From Borrelia sp. HM (lineage in GTDB: Bacteria; Spirochaetota; Spirochaetia; Borreliales; Borreliaceae), in the NCBI RefSeq assembly GCF_019669085.1, contig NZ_AP024401.1:62001-126000 (forward strand): DNA of 64,000 nucleotides. Direction: 5' to 3'. The notes below the pieces were generated by a model that saw nothing but the letters and a program-made list of their open reading frames with translations, was not told the DNA's origin and made no database searches. A program made the translations under genes and the position numbers. This document shows, piece after piece, positions 27,479 through 38,983 of this stretch (its first letter is position 1; each line of letters opens with the position of its first letter).

Positions 27479-29020
27479 ATGAAAATATACTCTCATTCAT
27501 CAATAGGATATGAAGGAGAATTAATCGAAGTTGAAGTAGATATTAAAAAAGGAATATCAGGGATTGATATTGTTGGATTAGCTGGAAGTGAAATCAAAGA
27601 ATCAAGAGAAAGAATAAAAGCAGCTATTAAAAATTCGAAATTTACTTTTCCAAAAGACAGAATATTAATAAATCTTGCACCAGCTGGAATAAAAAAAATT
27701 GGAACGGCAATTGATCTCTCAATTGCAACAAGCATTATTACTACAAAAGAAAATCAAGACAACAACAACAATTTAGAAATTTTAATATTAGGAGAACTAC
27801 AATTAGACGGTCAAATAAGACCAATTAAAGGAGTATTGCCTGCTATATCACTTGCAAAGAAAAGAGGAATTAAATGCATAATAATACCCTTTGCTAATTT
27901 AGAAGAAGCTCTTTTAATAGAAAATCTAAACATTTGGGGAATAAAAACTCTAAAAGAAGCTTTAGACATAGTAGAAAATCTTAATAATAATATATTGCCA
28001 CCAAAACCCCTCATTAAAACTAAAATTCAAATAGAAAACAATGACGAAAAATTTGAATATGATTTCAGAAATATAAAAGGACAACATAGAATCAAAAGAG
28101 CACTTGAAATTGCAGTTGCTGGAGGGCATAATATAATGATATTTGGCCCTCCTGGAAGTGGAAAAACTCTTAGCATCAAATGTGTAGAGTCAATTTTACC
28201 TCCACTTACAAACAAAGAATTAATTGAAACAAACAGGATTTGGTCAGTATCGGGCAAACTAATAGATACAAAAATAATAAAACGAAGACCATTTAGACAA
28301 CCTCATCAAACTGCAAGTAAAGAAGGAATCATTGGTGGAGGCTCTAATGCACTCCCTGGTGAAGTATCACTTGCACACAATGGAGTTTTATTTCTAGATG
28401 AAGCCTTAGAATTTCAAAAATCAATATTACAATCACTGAGAGAACCAATAGAAGATAAGATGATTTCAATAGTAAGAGCAAGTTCTAAATCATCCAAATA
28501 TCCTGCAAATTTCCAATTAATGATTGCTACAAACCCTTGCCCTTGTGGCAATCTTGGAAAAAATGACACAGAATGCTTTTGTTCTCAACAAGAAGTTTCA
28601 AACTATTGGAAAAAACTTGGAGCAGCAATGCTTGATAGAATTGATATTCGAGTGCCAGCCAAACCAGTAAAAAATGAAAAATTGTTTCAAGAAGACAGTG
28701 AAAGCTCAAATGAAATAAGAAAAAAAATAATCAAAGCAAGAAACATACAAAGTAAAAGATACGAAAACATTGAAAATGTCCATAAAAACTCTGATCTCAA
28801 ACCAGAACATATTGCAATATTTTGTGAATTAGATAAAATCTTAAAAGATGAAATGATTTATATATTAAATAAACTTAACATATCATCAAGAGCAACTCAT
28901 TCAATCCTAAAATTAGCAAGAACAATTGCTGATTTAAAAGAAGAAGACTGTATTTCAAGAGAATCATTATTAGAATCCATTGAACACAGAAAAAATGGAG
29001 ATAGACTTCTAGAAGAATAA
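27479..29020 (+). CDS. comM: YifB/ComM-family Mg-chelatase-like AAA+ ATPase
   Basis: The 513-residue protein has an N-terminal Lon-like fold domain (1-170), Walker A FGPPGSGKTLSI (about 223-234), Walker B VLFLDEALEF (about 305-314), a CPCGN...CFCS zinc-like loop (about 352-366) and a C-terminal Mg-chelatase domain ending near ISRESLLESIEHR. ComM hexamers drive branch migration during recombination of incoming DNA. Borrelia is not known to be naturally transformable, so the role may be general recombination. AAGGAG precedes the ATG. Confidence 0.9.
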   Translation: MKIYSHSSIGYEGELIEVEVDIKKGISGIDIVGLAGSEIKESRERIKAAIKNSKFTFPKDRILINLAPAGIKKIGTAIDLSIATSIITTKENQDNNNNLEILILGELQLDGQIRPIKGVLPAISLAKKRGIKCIIIPFANLEEALLIENLNIWGIKTLKEALDIVENLNNNILPPKPLIKTKIQIENNDEKFEYDFRNIKGQHRIKRALEIAVAGGHNIMIFGPPGSGKTLSIKCVESILPPLTNKELIETNRIWSVSGKLIDTKIIKRRPFRQPHQTASKEGIIGGGSNALPGEVSLAHNGVLFLDEALEFQKSILQSLREPIEDKMISIVRASSKSSKYPANFQLMIATNPCPCGNLGKNDTECFCSQQEVSNYWKKLGAAMLDRIDIRVPAKPVKNEKLFQEDSESSNEIRKKIIKARNIQSKRYENIENVHKNSDLKPEHIAIFCELDKILKDEMIYILNKLNISSRATHSILKLARTIADLKEEDCISRESLLESIEHRKNGDRLLEE

Positions 29021-29039
29021 AAAAGCCCCTAATTGGGGC
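29020..29039 (-). terminator. Rho-independent terminator of ldh
   Basis: On the minus strand GCCCC, five-base loop, GGGGC is followed by TTTTTT. It begins five bases after the ldh stop and overlaps the comM stop on the other strand, where an A-run precedes it. Confidence 0.85.
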
Positions 29040-29043
29040 AAAA

Positions 29044-30045
<1,002 letters not shown>

Positions 30046-30136
30046 TCAAAACAATTTTACAATATTTAAATTTAACTAAAATTCAATATTTGATAATTTC
30101 TTCACACTAAACTAAAGTACTAATTAAAATACAATA

Positions 30137-31939
30137 CTAATTATTCTCTGGTTTAAGAACAGCAAGAAATGCACTTTGTGGTATCTCAACATTACCTATT
30201 ATTTTCAATCGCTTTTTGCCTTCTTTTTGCTTTTCTAAAAGCTTCCTTTTACGAGTAATATCACCTCCATAACACTTAGCAGTGACATCCTTTCTAAAAG
30301 GTGATATCGTCTCACGAGCAATAACGTTTGAACCAATAACTCCTTGTATAGCTATTTTAAACTGCTGCCTTGCAATTTCATCTTTTAATCTTTTACAAAT
30401 ACTCATAGCCTTTGTTCTTGCACTATCTCTAAAAGCTAACTGAGATAGTGCATCTACTCTATCTCCATTAACTAAAATATCCAACTTAACTAAACTCGTT
30501 TCCTCATATCCTAATAATACATAATCAAAAGAAGCATATCCACGACTTACAGATTTAATCTTATCGTAAAAGTCAAAAAGTATCTCAGAAAGTGGCATTT
30601 TATAAATAATCTCAACACGTTTTACATCAAGATAAATTAAATTTTCTTGTATGCCTCTTTTAACAAGACAAATACTCATAATATTTCCCAAAAACTCAGT
30701 AGGAACAATAATATTAGCTTTAATATAAGGTTCAAGAGCAACCTCAATATTATCATTTCCAGGAAACTGTTCAGGACTTTCAATAAAATAAGGATTTCCC
30801 TTTTTAGGAATAATTTTATAACGAACTGATGGTGATGTTAATATAATATTAAGATCAAATTCACGCTCAATTCTCTCCTGAATAACCTCTAAATGTAAAA
30901 GTCCTAAAAAGCCACATTTAAATCCATGTCCAAGAGCAGATGAAGCATCTTTTTCAAAAGTAAGTGATGCATCATTAAGTTTAAGTCTCTCCATTGCCTT
31001 TAAAAGATCATCATACTGATTAGCATCAACTGGATAAATAGAAGAGAATACTACAGGCTTAACTTCTTTAAATCCTTCAAGAGGTACATTTGCTGGATTA
31101 TCAACAAGAGTTACAGTATCTCCAATCTTAACATCTGATATATTCTTTATTCCTGCAATAAAATAACCAACATCACCTGCTTCCAATAAATCTTTTTTTT
31201 CAAGAATTATTCTAAAAATTCCAATCTCCTCCAATAAATATTCCCCACCTGCATGCATAAATTTAATCTTGTCACCAGTCTTAATTTGCCCTTCAAAAAT
31301 TCTAAAATGAACAATCACACCACGATAAGAATCATAATGTGAATCAAAAATTAAAGCCTTTAATGGGCTTTTAATACTTCCTTTGGGAGAAGGAACATGT
31401 TTGCAAATAGCCTCAAGTAATTCATCAATTCCTATCCCATTCTTAGCAGATATGGGAATAGCAATCTTTGAATCTATTCCTAAATCATGCTCTATTTGCT
31501 CTTTTACAAAATCAATATTAGCACTTGGTAAATCTATTTTGTTAATAACAGGAATAATTTCAAGATTATGTTCAAATGCCATATAGAAGTTTGAAACAGT
31601 TTGAGCCTCTATCCCTTGACTTGCATCAATAAGTAAAAGTGCTCCCTCGCAAGATGAAATTGCTCTTGAAACTTCATAAGAAAAATCAACATGACCTGGA
31701 GTATCTACAAAATTAAGTTCATAAGTATTACCATCACTTCTACACTTATAATTAATAGTAACTGCCTGACTCTTAATTGTAATGCCTTTTTCCCTTTCAA
31801 TATCCATACTATCAAGAATTTGGTTTTTAAATTCTCTATCTGAAATTATTCTAGCTTTTTGTATAAATCTATCTGCTAACGTTGATTTACCATGATCAAT
31901 ATGTGCAATAATGCAAAAATTTTTTTTATAAGAACTAAT
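30137..31939 (-). CDS. lepA: Elongation factor 4 (LepA), ATT start codon
   Basis: This 600-residue translational GTPase back-translocates ribosomes and helps 30S assembly. The complete G domain needs the segment before the first ATG (31807): FCIIAHIDHGKSTLADR (G1) lies between 31915 and 31860. Further motifs are DTPGHVDFSYEVSRA (G3) and NKIDLPSA (G4), with a LepA C-terminal domain (GGDITRKRKLLEKQKEGKK). In frame there is no ATG, GTG or TTG upstream of 31807; a TGA occurs at 31943-31945. ATT 31937-31939, seven bases after GGGGAGG, gives M(I)-S-S-Y-K-K-N-F and the family length. An infC-like non-canonical start is inferred. Confidence 0.9.
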   Translation of the reverse strand: MSSYKKNFCIIAHIDHGKSTLADRFIQKARIISDREFKNQILDSMDIEREKGITIKSQAVTINYKCRSDGNTYELNFVDTPGHVDFSYEVSRAISSCEGALLLIDASQGIEAQTVSNFYMAFEHNLEIIPVINKIDLPSANIDFVKEQIEHDLGIDSKIAIPISAKNGIGIDELLEAICKHVPSPKGSIKSPLKALIFDSHYDSYRGVIVHFRIFEGQIKTGDKIKFMHAGGEYLLEEIGIFRIILEKKDLLEAGDVGYFIAGIKNISDVKIGDTVTLVDNPANVPLEGFKEVKPVVFSSIYPVDANQYDDLLKAMERLKLNDASLTFEKDASSALGHGFKCGFLGLLHLEVIQERIEREFDLNIILTSPSVRYKIIPKKGNPYFIESPEQFPGNDNIEVALEPYIKANIIVPTEFLGNIMSICLVKRGIQENLIYLDVKRVEIIYKMPLSEILFDFYDKIKSVSRGYASFDYVLLGYEETSLVKLDILVNGDRVDALSQLAFRDSARTKAMSICKRLKDEIARQQFKIAIQGVIGSNVIARETISPFRKDVTAKCYGGDITRKRKLLEKQKEGKKRLKIIGNVEIPQSAFLAVLKPENN

Positions 31940-31946
31940 CTTTCAA

Positions 31947-31953
31947 CCTCCCC
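31947..31953 (-). promoter_or_regulatory. lepA: Strong Shine-Dalgarno deciding the lepA start
   Basis: The minus strand reads AAGGGGAGGT, seven bases before ATT 31939. Its position excludes initiation at the internal ATG 31807 and supports the ATT start. Confidence 0.75.
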
Positions 31954-32002
31954 TTTTAATCCTAAATAAAACAGAAATAATATTTTTTTTAAAATACTAT
32001 AC

Positions 32003-32980
32003 CTAATGTACACCTTTATTAATCAAAAAATTTCTAATATGTATCTTTGATTTTAAAACATAAGGAGAAAATTTAGGAGCAAGATCAACAACTAATTTCC
32101 AAGTGTCTATAGCCCTTAATTTATAGTTATGATTATCATAACTATAAGTAGCATAAGCAACATTATATAATATTGTCCAAAAATCTGTCGATTCAAAACT
32201 GGCTTTAATATCAGTGTATTCATTTATTTTTTGAACAAAAGCCCTTAAATTTTTAAACTTATAAAGAGGTTCATAATAATTAACATATTCATACATTCTC
32301 GTTAAAATACCAATCGCAGCTACAAGTCCATGAGTAATTGCAAGTTCATAAGCACCTATTTTTAAATATACTTCTGATAATAACTGGTGAGTATCAATAA
32401 CATTATAATTATTAAACCTGTAAAGATTAAAAGTAAAATCTAAACCAGAAGTTCCTCTAACTTGTTTTAAATAAGAATGTAAATAAAATGACATATTAGA
32501 TTTTTCATCTGAAGTACCCCTATACTTTTTAATAACATAATGATAATTATAATAATCATCACTATTTGAAAACTTATTTAAAATTTCATTTAAATAATCA
32601 ATCATATCAACATAATTATTTTCAAGCTCAGAAATTTTAGCCAAAGAAAAAAGAATTTTTTTCTCAAAAAATTTATCTAATAAATAATCTTTATATTCTA
32701 ACGCCTTATGCAGATGTAATTTCTCCAGCACAACGTTGCCAGTCATCCTATAAGCAATAGATAAATAATAATTAGCTTCAGGATATATTCCTTTTTTTAG
32801 CAAAGCTTCCTGCAAACAATTTATTGCACTAGTAAGATTAGATTTAATGAATCCTTCCTTAGAATAAATAATTTGACGTCCTTTCTCAAGCAAAATCCAA
32901 TATGGAAACTCTTTAACAGGCAAAGAATTTAAATTGAATATAAAACTTAAAATTAAAAAACATAAAACCAATCTTAACAT
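32003..32980 (-). CDS. Exported TPR-like protein
   Basis: The 325-residue protein has a signal peptide (about 1-20, ending FNLNSLP). The mature part is helical with at least one clear TPR pair (AINCLQEALLKKGIYPEANY, then YYLSIAYRMTG) and weaker repeats around 200-230. No enzyme motif is seen. It lies between the V-ATPase operon and lepA and is probably periplasmic. The function is unknown. Confidence 0.7.
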   Translation of the reverse strand: MLRLVLCFLILSFIFNLNSLPVKEFPYWILLEKGRQIIYSKEGFIKSNLTSAINCLQEALLKKGIYPEANYYLSIAYRMTGNVVLEKLHLHKALEYKDYLLDKFFEKKILFSLAKISELENNYVDMIDYLNEILNKFSNSDDYYNYHYVIKKYRGTSDEKSNMSFYLHSYLKQVRGTSGLDFTFNLYRFNNYNVIDTHQLLSEVYLKIGAYELAITHGLVAAIGILTRMYEYVNYYEPLYKFKNLRAFVQKINEYTDIKASFESTDFWTILYNVAYATYSYDNHNYKLRAIDTWKLVVDLAPKFSPYVLKSKIHIRNFLINKGVH

Positions 32981-32995
32981 ATATTCATAAACACA

Positions 32996-33028
32996 TTAAA
33001 TTTTCTCACAAATTGCAAGAAAATTTAA
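32996..33028 (-). terminator. Stem-loop after the V-ATPase operon
   Basis: An 11-bp perfect stem (arms 32996-33006 and 33018-33028, 11-base loop) begins 20 bases after the atpK stop. The arms end in T/A runs but no separate U-tract follows, so it may terminate partially or stabilise the 3' end. Confidence 0.45.
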
Positions 33029-33048
33029 CGTCTAGAATCCTTTCAAAC

Positions 33049-33483
33049 TTAAACAAATTTAAATATCATCAAGAATACCATTACAAAAAGGGCAACAGAT
33101 TCTATTAAACCTAAAACCAAAAGATTTGTAGCAAATCCCTTTCCAGTCTCAGCAAAAGCATCACAAGCCCCTGCAGCAGTTTTACCTTGAGCAAAAGCAG
33201 AAATAGAAATTGCAAGACCGCCACCAAAACCAGCTCCAAATAATAACCAAGGATCTGCTTGTGTAATGACATCTGATAAAGTATTCATCAATATATAACC
33301 ATATATTATTTGTGTCAAGGGTGCTGAAACAAAAACAATCAATAAGAAAGGAGCTTGCTTACCTTGCATATAACATCTCTTCCATGCTCCAATAGCAGCA
33401 CTTCCTGCAGCTCCCATACCCAAAGCTGAACCTATTGCTGCTATTGTTAAAGCTGAATGAACTCCTATTAAACCTATATTCAT
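33049..33483 (-). CDS. atpK: V-type ATPase rotor subunit K (proteolipid)
   Basis: The 144-residue protein has four membrane segments forming two helical hairpins, the double-hairpin V-type proteolipid plan. The second hairpin holds the ion-binding Glu in DAFAETGKGFA (about 111); the first has GSALGMGAAGSAAIGAW with no Glu. Several copies form the membrane ring turned by ATP hydrolysis in the A/B head. It is the last gene of the operon, 16 bases after atpI. Confidence 0.92.
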   Translation of the reverse strand: MNIGLIGVHSALTIAAIGSALGMGAAGSAAIGAWKRCYMQGKQAPFLLIVFVSAPLTQIIYGYILMNTLSDVITQADPWLLFGAGFGGGLAISISAFAQGKTAAGACDAFAETGKGFATNLLVLGLIESVALFVMVFLMIFKFV

Positions 33484-33499
33484 AATTATATCTCCTTAT

Positions 33500-35329
33500 C
33501 TATTCTTTAATTTTTCTAAAAGGTCTATAAAAAGAGCCATTCCATTCTTGACCCAAATGATTTGAAAATTCAAGCATATTAAGTCTAACTCCATGGACAA
33601 CAACAGATAATAAAGATAAAGTTATATTTAGAATATGTCCAAACAGTATTACAAGAATGCCACTTATTATAAGACCAATATTAGATGATTTTAATAAAGA
33701 TGCTGACATACTATTAAAACTATCAGAAATTGCAAGCCCTGCAAGCCCAACAGCAAAAAGCCTAATATAAGATATTATGTCTGCAAATCCTGAAACAGTA
33801 GCTAAAAATTGTTCTATTATCCCTCCAAAACTTTTTAATATGCATCTAAAAAAGTTTGAGCCATCCTGTTTTTCAAAAATAAAAACAAGTACAACTCCAA
33901 TATATATCATATTAAAAACAAAACCATACATAGGAAACCTATCTTTACCAAGTATCAAATTAAGAACGAGATAATAAAGCCCAGAAATAACAATAACCCA
34001 ACCAATTTGAGAAATTGAATGTATATAGGGTTTCTCTTTAACCTTTTGAATAAAATTCCATATATGAGCTAGTAATATTTGCAAAAGGCCTATTGTAAAA
34101 CATACAAACATTATATTTTGCGTACTGCTCTTTCCCGTCAAATATTCAAGTTTAAAAGATTTTAAAATAGGAAATAACTCAATAAAAAAAGGACTACTAC
34201 CAAACCAAGTTCCAGTCATCGAACCATATATTATTGCTGATGCGCTTAAATAAAATACTAAAGCATGAATAGATGTTAAAGGTTTATTTTTTAATAAATT
34301 GTTTAAACTAAGAATAATACCTATTATCAAGAATATCATTCCATAAGCAGCATCACCAATTATCATTCCAAAAAATATAAAGAAAAATAACATGAAAACA
34401 CAACTAATATCCCTCTCTTTATATCCAGGAATTGTATCTAAAACATCAAAAATAGGCTTAGCAAGCTTAGCTATTCCCTTTCTCTTTATATAAGTAGGAA
34501 CAACATCATCATCATCTGGATCTGCAAACTGTACCACAAATTTACCTTCAATAGTTGCACTTTTAAGTAGCTCTTTATTATCTTCTGGCAAAAATCCTGT
34601 AATATAGACAAAATTATCATCCTCTATATCCATGTCAGTCATAACTTGTTCAAACTCAACGACTTGATCATACTCTCTTATTTTGTCTTTTAAGACATCT
34701 CTATATTTATTTAAAACAGACAATTGGGTTAATTTTTGATCTAAAATTTCACTAACAACTCTTAACTTATTTTCAATAAAATCAAGATCAAAATCAAAAT
34801 TATACTCCTCAACTGTACTTACCTTTTGCATAGAATCATTAATAGCTACGAAATAAATTGTTCCCTTAATATTCTTAATAATAGCAACATTAATTTCAGA
34901 AGATGCTAATAATTTTCTATATTCATCAACCCCAGACTTAAAAAATTGCACATAAATATTACTATCTCTTAATTTATTAACTAAATCAATAGAAAAATTT
35001 CCCCAACAAGAGATAATATCTCTCTTATTAAGCAATGATTGTTGAATATTCTTCAAATCTTTAATCTCAGTACTTAGATTAACTATGCTCTTTGCAACTT
35101 CCAAAAAATTTTCATTTGAAGAGCTTAAAACCTTTACTTCACAATCATCTTTAAGCAAAGATAAAGCTTTAATTAAAACTCCCCTCGTTTCAACAACTTT
35201 TTCTAAAGACTCTGAAACTTTATTACAAAAATTGATATGAACAACTCCTAACTCCCTTAAAATTTCAATGGCATCTCTTTTATACTTTAATAGAGTTAAA
35301 ATCAAAACTTTCTTCATTTTTACAATCAT
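33500..35329 (-). CDS. atpI: V-type ATPase subunit I (stator a-subunit)
   Basis: The 609-residue protein has a cytoplasmic coiled-coil half (1-310) and a membrane half with about seven segments (315-590). The essential Arg region is represented by FADIISYIRLFAVGLAG (about 518-534). It holds the two half-channels for ions and connects the peripheral stalk to the ring. The start has AGGGATG upstream. The length is a little short of archaeal homologues (about 650). Confidence 0.92.
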   Translation of the reverse strand: MIVKMKKVLILTLLKYKRDAIEILRELGVVHINFCNKVSESLEKVVETRGVLIKALSLLKDDCEVKVLSSSNENFLEVAKSIVNLSTEIKDLKNIQQSLLNKRDIISCWGNFSIDLVNKLRDSNIYVQFFKSGVDEYRKLLASSEINVAIIKNIKGTIYFVAINDSMQKVSTVEEYNFDFDLDFIENKLRVVSEILDQKLTQLSVLNKYRDVLKDKIREYDQVVEFEQVMTDMDIEDDNFVYITGFLPEDNKELLKSATIEGKFVVQFADPDDDDVVPTYIKRKGIAKLAKPIFDVLDTIPGYKERDISCVFMLFFFIFFGMIIGDAAYGMIFLIIGIILSLNNLLKNKPLTSIHALVFYLSASAIIYGSMTGTWFGSSPFFIELFPILKSFKLEYLTGKSSTQNIMFVCFTIGLLQILLAHIWNFIQKVKEKPYIHSISQIGWVIVISGLYYLVLNLILGKDRFPMYGFVFNMIYIGVVLVFIFEKQDGSNFFRCILKSFGGIIEQFLATVSGFADIISYIRLFAVGLAGLAISDSFNSMSASLLKSSNIGLIISGILVILFGHILNITLSLLSVVVHGVRLNMLEFSNHLGQEWNGSFYRPFRKIKE

Positions 35330-35339
35330 AAACGCATCC

Positions 35340-35936
35340 CTATCTATCCTTAATTAATCTAGCTTTAGCCATTTTACCTCTTACAACAGCAGCTGTTTGC
35401 TGATCACCAAGATAAACATTGATCTTCTTGATATTAATTTTAGCATTAGGTATCATAATTTTCTCAAATAAATTTACTCTTTGAGAAGTAGTATTAAGTT
35501 CTGCTTCTAATAAGCTAGCCTGTTCATTTAAAACTTCAATCTCCGCATTTATCCTAATTATATTCTTAATAGCATCTATGCCGCTATCTACCCAATAAGG
35601 AGTTAATAAAAGATCATGATTAATAGTCTCATATTCTACAGAATTAAATACAGGAATAGTAATACCTGCAATATTTGAAAAGACTATTGCTACTTTTTTA
35701 ATCTTAATCCAATCTTGAAAAGAAAAGCTCTCACCAAATAAAGCAATCCAAGATTCAATATTTTTCTTAAGCTTTTCTTGCTCAATTTTGCGATCTATTT
35801 TAAGCGATTCAATTTTTCGAATTTCTAAATGCAATTGCTGTTTCTTAAGCTGCAGGGTAGGCAAATACCTACTAAACATTTTAAGATTATCTTTTTGTTT
35901 TTTAAGCTCATTTTTTGTTAACTTAATTTTGGACAT
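35340..35936 (-). CDS. atpD: V-type ATPase subunit D (central stalk)
   Basis: The 198-residue protein is mostly two long helices (3-80 and 115-165), the NtpD/AtpD plan that forms the rotor axle. LTKNELKKQKDNLKMFSRYL at the start and a basic C-terminus match the family. It is spaced only a few bases from atpB and atpI. Confidence 0.9.
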   Translation of the reverse strand: MSKIKLTKNELKKQKDNLKMFSRYLPTLQLKKQQLHLEIRKIESLKIDRKIEQEKLKKNIESWIALFGESFSFQDWIKIKKVAIVFSNIAGITIPVFNSVEYETINHDLLLTPYWVDSGIDAIKNIIRINAEIEVLNEQASLLEAELNTTSQRVNLFEKIMIPNAKINIKKINVYLGDQQTAAVVRGKMAKARLIKDR

Positions 35937-35938
35937 TT

Positions 35939-37240
35939 TTAATCCTTTTTCTCAGGCCAATATTTTTCTACAAGTTCAGTCTTAATTCCAGTCTCTTTAG
36001 GTTCAAAACAATTCGATAGAATTTCCCAACCCAAATCCAAGGCCTCTTCTAAAGGAATATTAACAGACAAGTCCATCATCTTGCTTTCAAACATACTACT
36101 GTATTTAAGAAGTTTCTCATCCCACTGTGTCATATTAAACCCCATGGATTTTTTCTCTACAGATTCCTTTGAAGATGCATAAAGCTTAATCATTGAGTCC
36201 ATAATAGTCCTATGGTCATCTCTTGTCTTACCGTTAACCATTTGCTTAAGTCTTGAGAGAGAACCAAAAGGCTCAATTTTGCCACCCTTTAAATAGTATT
36301 GGCCTTCAGTAATATATCCTGTGTTGTCAGGAACAGGATGAGTAACATCATCTCCAGGCATTGTAGTAACAGCAAGTATAGTAATAGACCCAGCCCCTTC
36401 AAAGTCGATAGCTTTTTCATATCTAGATGCAAGCTGAGAATATAAATCACCAGGATAACCTCTATTAGAAGGAACTTGCTCCATAGTAATAGCAATTTCT
36501 TTCATAGCATCTGCAAAATTAGTCATATCAGTCAAAAGTACTAAAACCTTCTTACCTTGCAAAGCAAATTTCTCAGCAACAGCAAGAGAAATATCAGGAA
36601 CTAGTAAAGACTCAACAACAGGATCATTAGCTGTATTTACAAAAAAGATTGTCCTACTTAAAGCTCCACCCTTTTCAAGAGAATCTTTAAACGTCAAATA
36701 ATCATCATTCTTAAGTCCCATTCCACCAAGAATAATTAAATCAACTTCTGCTTGAAGAGCTATTCGTACAAGAAGCTCATTATAAGGCTCTCCAGATACA
36801 GAAAAAATTGGTAACTTTTGCGATTCAACAAGAGTATTAAAAACATCTATCATTGGAATTCCTGTTCTTATCATGTTTCTTGGAATAATACGCTTTGCAG
36901 GATTAGTTGATGGCCCTCCAATTTCAATTAAATCGTCCTCAAGACGCGGTCCTCCATCTTTTGGATTTCCAGCTCCATCAAAAATTCGACCAAGTAAATT
37001 CTCAGAAAATGTAATTTGCATTGGATGGCCTAAAAACTTAACCTCATCTGAAGTGGAAATACCTATCGTTCCGTTATATACTTGAAGGGAAACTTTTTCT
37101 TTTTCTAACTTAATAACTTCAGCTAAAGAACTTGTATCTTTTGACTTCACAATAGCAAGTTCCCCATATTTAACGTCCTGTGCTACAACAGTTATTACAT
37201 TCCCAACAATAGATTCTATTTTGCTATATACTCTCTTCAC
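35939..37240 (-). CDS. atpB: V-type ATPase subunit B
   Basis: The 433-residue non-catalytic head subunit alternates with A in the A3B3 hexamer. It contains the B-specific [16 protein letters not shown] in place of a P-loop, and [30 protein letters not shown] around residues 300-330, of which [10 protein letters not shown] is diagnostic. Its start follows atpA directly: the atpA start-to-stop frame ends at 37241 and atpB begins at 37240 with no gap. The length is slightly short of E. hirae NtpB (458). Confidence 0.95.
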   Translation of the reverse strand: MKRVYSKIESIVGNVITVVAQDVKYGELAIVKSKDTSSLAEVIKLEKEKVSLQVYNGTIGISTSDEVKFLGHPMQITFSENLLGRIFDGAGNPKDGGPRLEDDLIEIGGPSTNPAKRIIPRNMIRTGIPMIDVFNTLVESQKLPIFSVSGEPYNELLVRIALQAEVDLIILGGMGLKNDDYLTFKDSLEKGGALSRTIFFVNTANDPVVESLLVPDISLAVAEKFALQGKKVLVLLTDMTNFADAMKEIAITMEQVPSNRGYPGDLYSQLASRYEKAIDFEGAGSITILAVTTMPGDDVTHPVPDNTGYITEGQYYLKGGKIEPFGSLSRLKQMVNGKTRDDHRTIMDSMIKLYASSKESVEKKSMGFNMTQWDEKLLKYSSMFESKMMDLSVNIPLEEALDLGWEILSNCFEPKETGIKTELVEKYWPEKKD

Positions 37241-38983
37241 TTATTCACCTCTAAAATGCAACTTCCTAGAATGTACTAAATTCTTTAACGTAATTTCTAA
37301 TTTATTAAACTTTTCTTCCTTAAAGGGACTAAGATTCATATCTAAAATATTTTGCCTTAATTCATTTACAAAATTTCGTGCTTCCAATTTATTTTCAAAT
37401 TTAAAGTCTGATTTTAAAATATTATAAAGTATATCAAACATATAATTTTGACGATCAAGACTTACAGCAGCATCAACAATATCAAATGAATTTTGTTGCA
37501 AATAACACGCATCCAAAAGCTCAGATTTCAAATAAACTAAAAAATCACTATCACTTATCCCTTCCTCACCAACAACCTTCATCATTTGATTTATCTCATT
37601 CCCTCTTGATAAAAATGACCTTGCATATTCTGTTTTTTTAAACTCAACAACACCTTTATATTTACTCCAAGATTCAAGAGGATTAATGGCTGGAAATTTT
37701 CTAGCATCAGATCTTTCTCTTGTTAGTCCATGAAATGCTCCTACAACTTTTAAAGTTGCCTGAGTTACTGGCTCTTCAAAATTACCTCCAGCAGGACTTA
37801 CAGATCCACCAACAGTCACAGAACCAATACTACGACCATCATTTAAAATAACAATGCCAGCTCTTTCATAAAATGATGCAATAACAGATTCAAGATAAGC
37901 AGGAAATGCTTCTTCACCTGGTATTTCCTCAAGGCGACCTGACATTTCTCTCATGGATTGAGCCCATCTTGAAGTTGAATCAGCTAATAAAAGTATATCA
38001 AGACCCATTTGTCTATAATATTCAGCAATAGTAATAGCTGTATAAACGGAGGCTTCACGAGCAGCAACTGGCATAGAAGATGTATTGCAAATAATACATG
38101 TCCTTTCCATCAATGACTTGCCTGTCCTTGGATCTTTAAGTTCAGGAAATTCCTTAAGAGTCTCTACTACCTCACCTGCACGCTCACCACAAGCAGCAAT
38201 AATTACAATATCAACATTAGCATTACGACTTGTAACTTGCTGAAGAACTGTTTTACCAGCACCAAAAGGACCAGGAATACAAAATGTACCACCCTTTGCA
38301 ACGGGGAAAAACGTATCTATGATCCTTGTTTGAGTTACCATAGGCTCACTAGGAATAAGCCTCTCTTTATAATTAATAATTGGAATTTTAACAGGCCAAT
38401 GAAAAGACATGGTAATTATATGTCTTTGCCCAGCATCATTTTCAATTACAGCAATTTTATCATCTACAGTATAACTACCATCACTAACAATCTCAACAAT
38501 TTTATAAGAATCTTTTCTATAAAATGGAATCATAATTTGATGATTAATTGTACCCTCAACAACAAACCCAAGATAATCCCCTGCAATAACAGTATCTCCA
38601 ACTCTTGCAGTTGCAATAAAATTCCATTTTCTAGTTCTATCAAGCGCACTTAAATACACACCTCTATCCAAAAAAAAACCACATTGAGCAGCAAGTGCTG
38701 GCAATGGATTTTGAAGACCATCATACACCTGACTTAAAAGACCAGGACCAAGTTCAACTGTCAAAAGTCTACCTGTAAACTCAATATCATCTCCAACAGC
38801 AATTCCTTTAGTCATTTCAAAAACTTGAGCATCAACTTCTCTATCTCTAATGCGAATTATCTCAGCCTTTAAATTCTGTCCGGTAGTTTTAATAAAAATA
38901 ATTTCATTCATGGAAACTGTACCAACTACCTCAATAGTAACCAAATTTCCAATAACTCCTACTACTTTTCCTCTAGTTTCCAT
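37241..38983 (-). CDS. atpA: V-type ATPase catalytic subunit A
   Basis: The 580-residue catalytic subunit has P-loop [12 protein letters not shown] (about 232-243), the non-homologous region around residues 110-190, Walker [14 protein letters not shown] (about 328) and [14 protein letters not shown]. In Borrelia the complex is expected to hydrolyse ATP to energise the membrane, since no respiratory chain exists. The start overlaps the DUF2764-like gene by 11 bases. Confidence 0.96.
   Translation of the reverse strand: METRGKVVGVIGNLVTIEVVGTVSMNEIIFIKTTGQNLKAEIIRIRDREVDAQVFEMTKGIAVGDDIEFTGRLLTVELGPGLLSQVYDGLQNPLPALAAQCGFFLDRGVYLSALDRTRKWNFIATARVGDTVIAGDYLGFVVEGTINHQIMIPFYRKDSYKIVEIVSDGSYTVDDKIAVIENDAGQRHIITMSFHWPVKIPIINYKERLIPSEPMVTQTRIIDTFFPVAKGGTFCIPGPFGAGKTVLQQVTSRNANVDIVIIAACGERAGEVVETLKEFPELKDPRTGKSLMERTCIICNTSSMPVAAREASVYTAITIAEYYRQMGLDILLLADSTSRWAQSMREMSGRLEEIPGEEAFPAYLESVIASFYERAGIVILNDGRSIGSVTVGGSVSPAGGNFEEPVTQATLKVVGAFHGLTRERSDARKFPAINPLESWSKYKGVVEFKKTEYARSFLSRGNEINQMMKVVGEEGISDSDFLVYLKSELLDACYLQQNSFDIVDAAVSLDRQNYMFDILYNILKSDFKFENKLEARNFVNELRQNILDMNLSPFKEEKFNKLEITLKNLVHSRKLHFRGE

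Noticed and set aside
30137-31807. lepA as a 5'-truncated gene starting at ATG 31807
   Set aside because: The missing P-loop and N-terminus are intact just upstream, behind a strong Shine-Dalgarno.
38237-38653. 138-codon plus-strand open frame inside atpA
   Set aside because: It is antisense to the catalytic V-ATPase core; its Asn/Ser-rich product is typical of reverse-frame artefacts.
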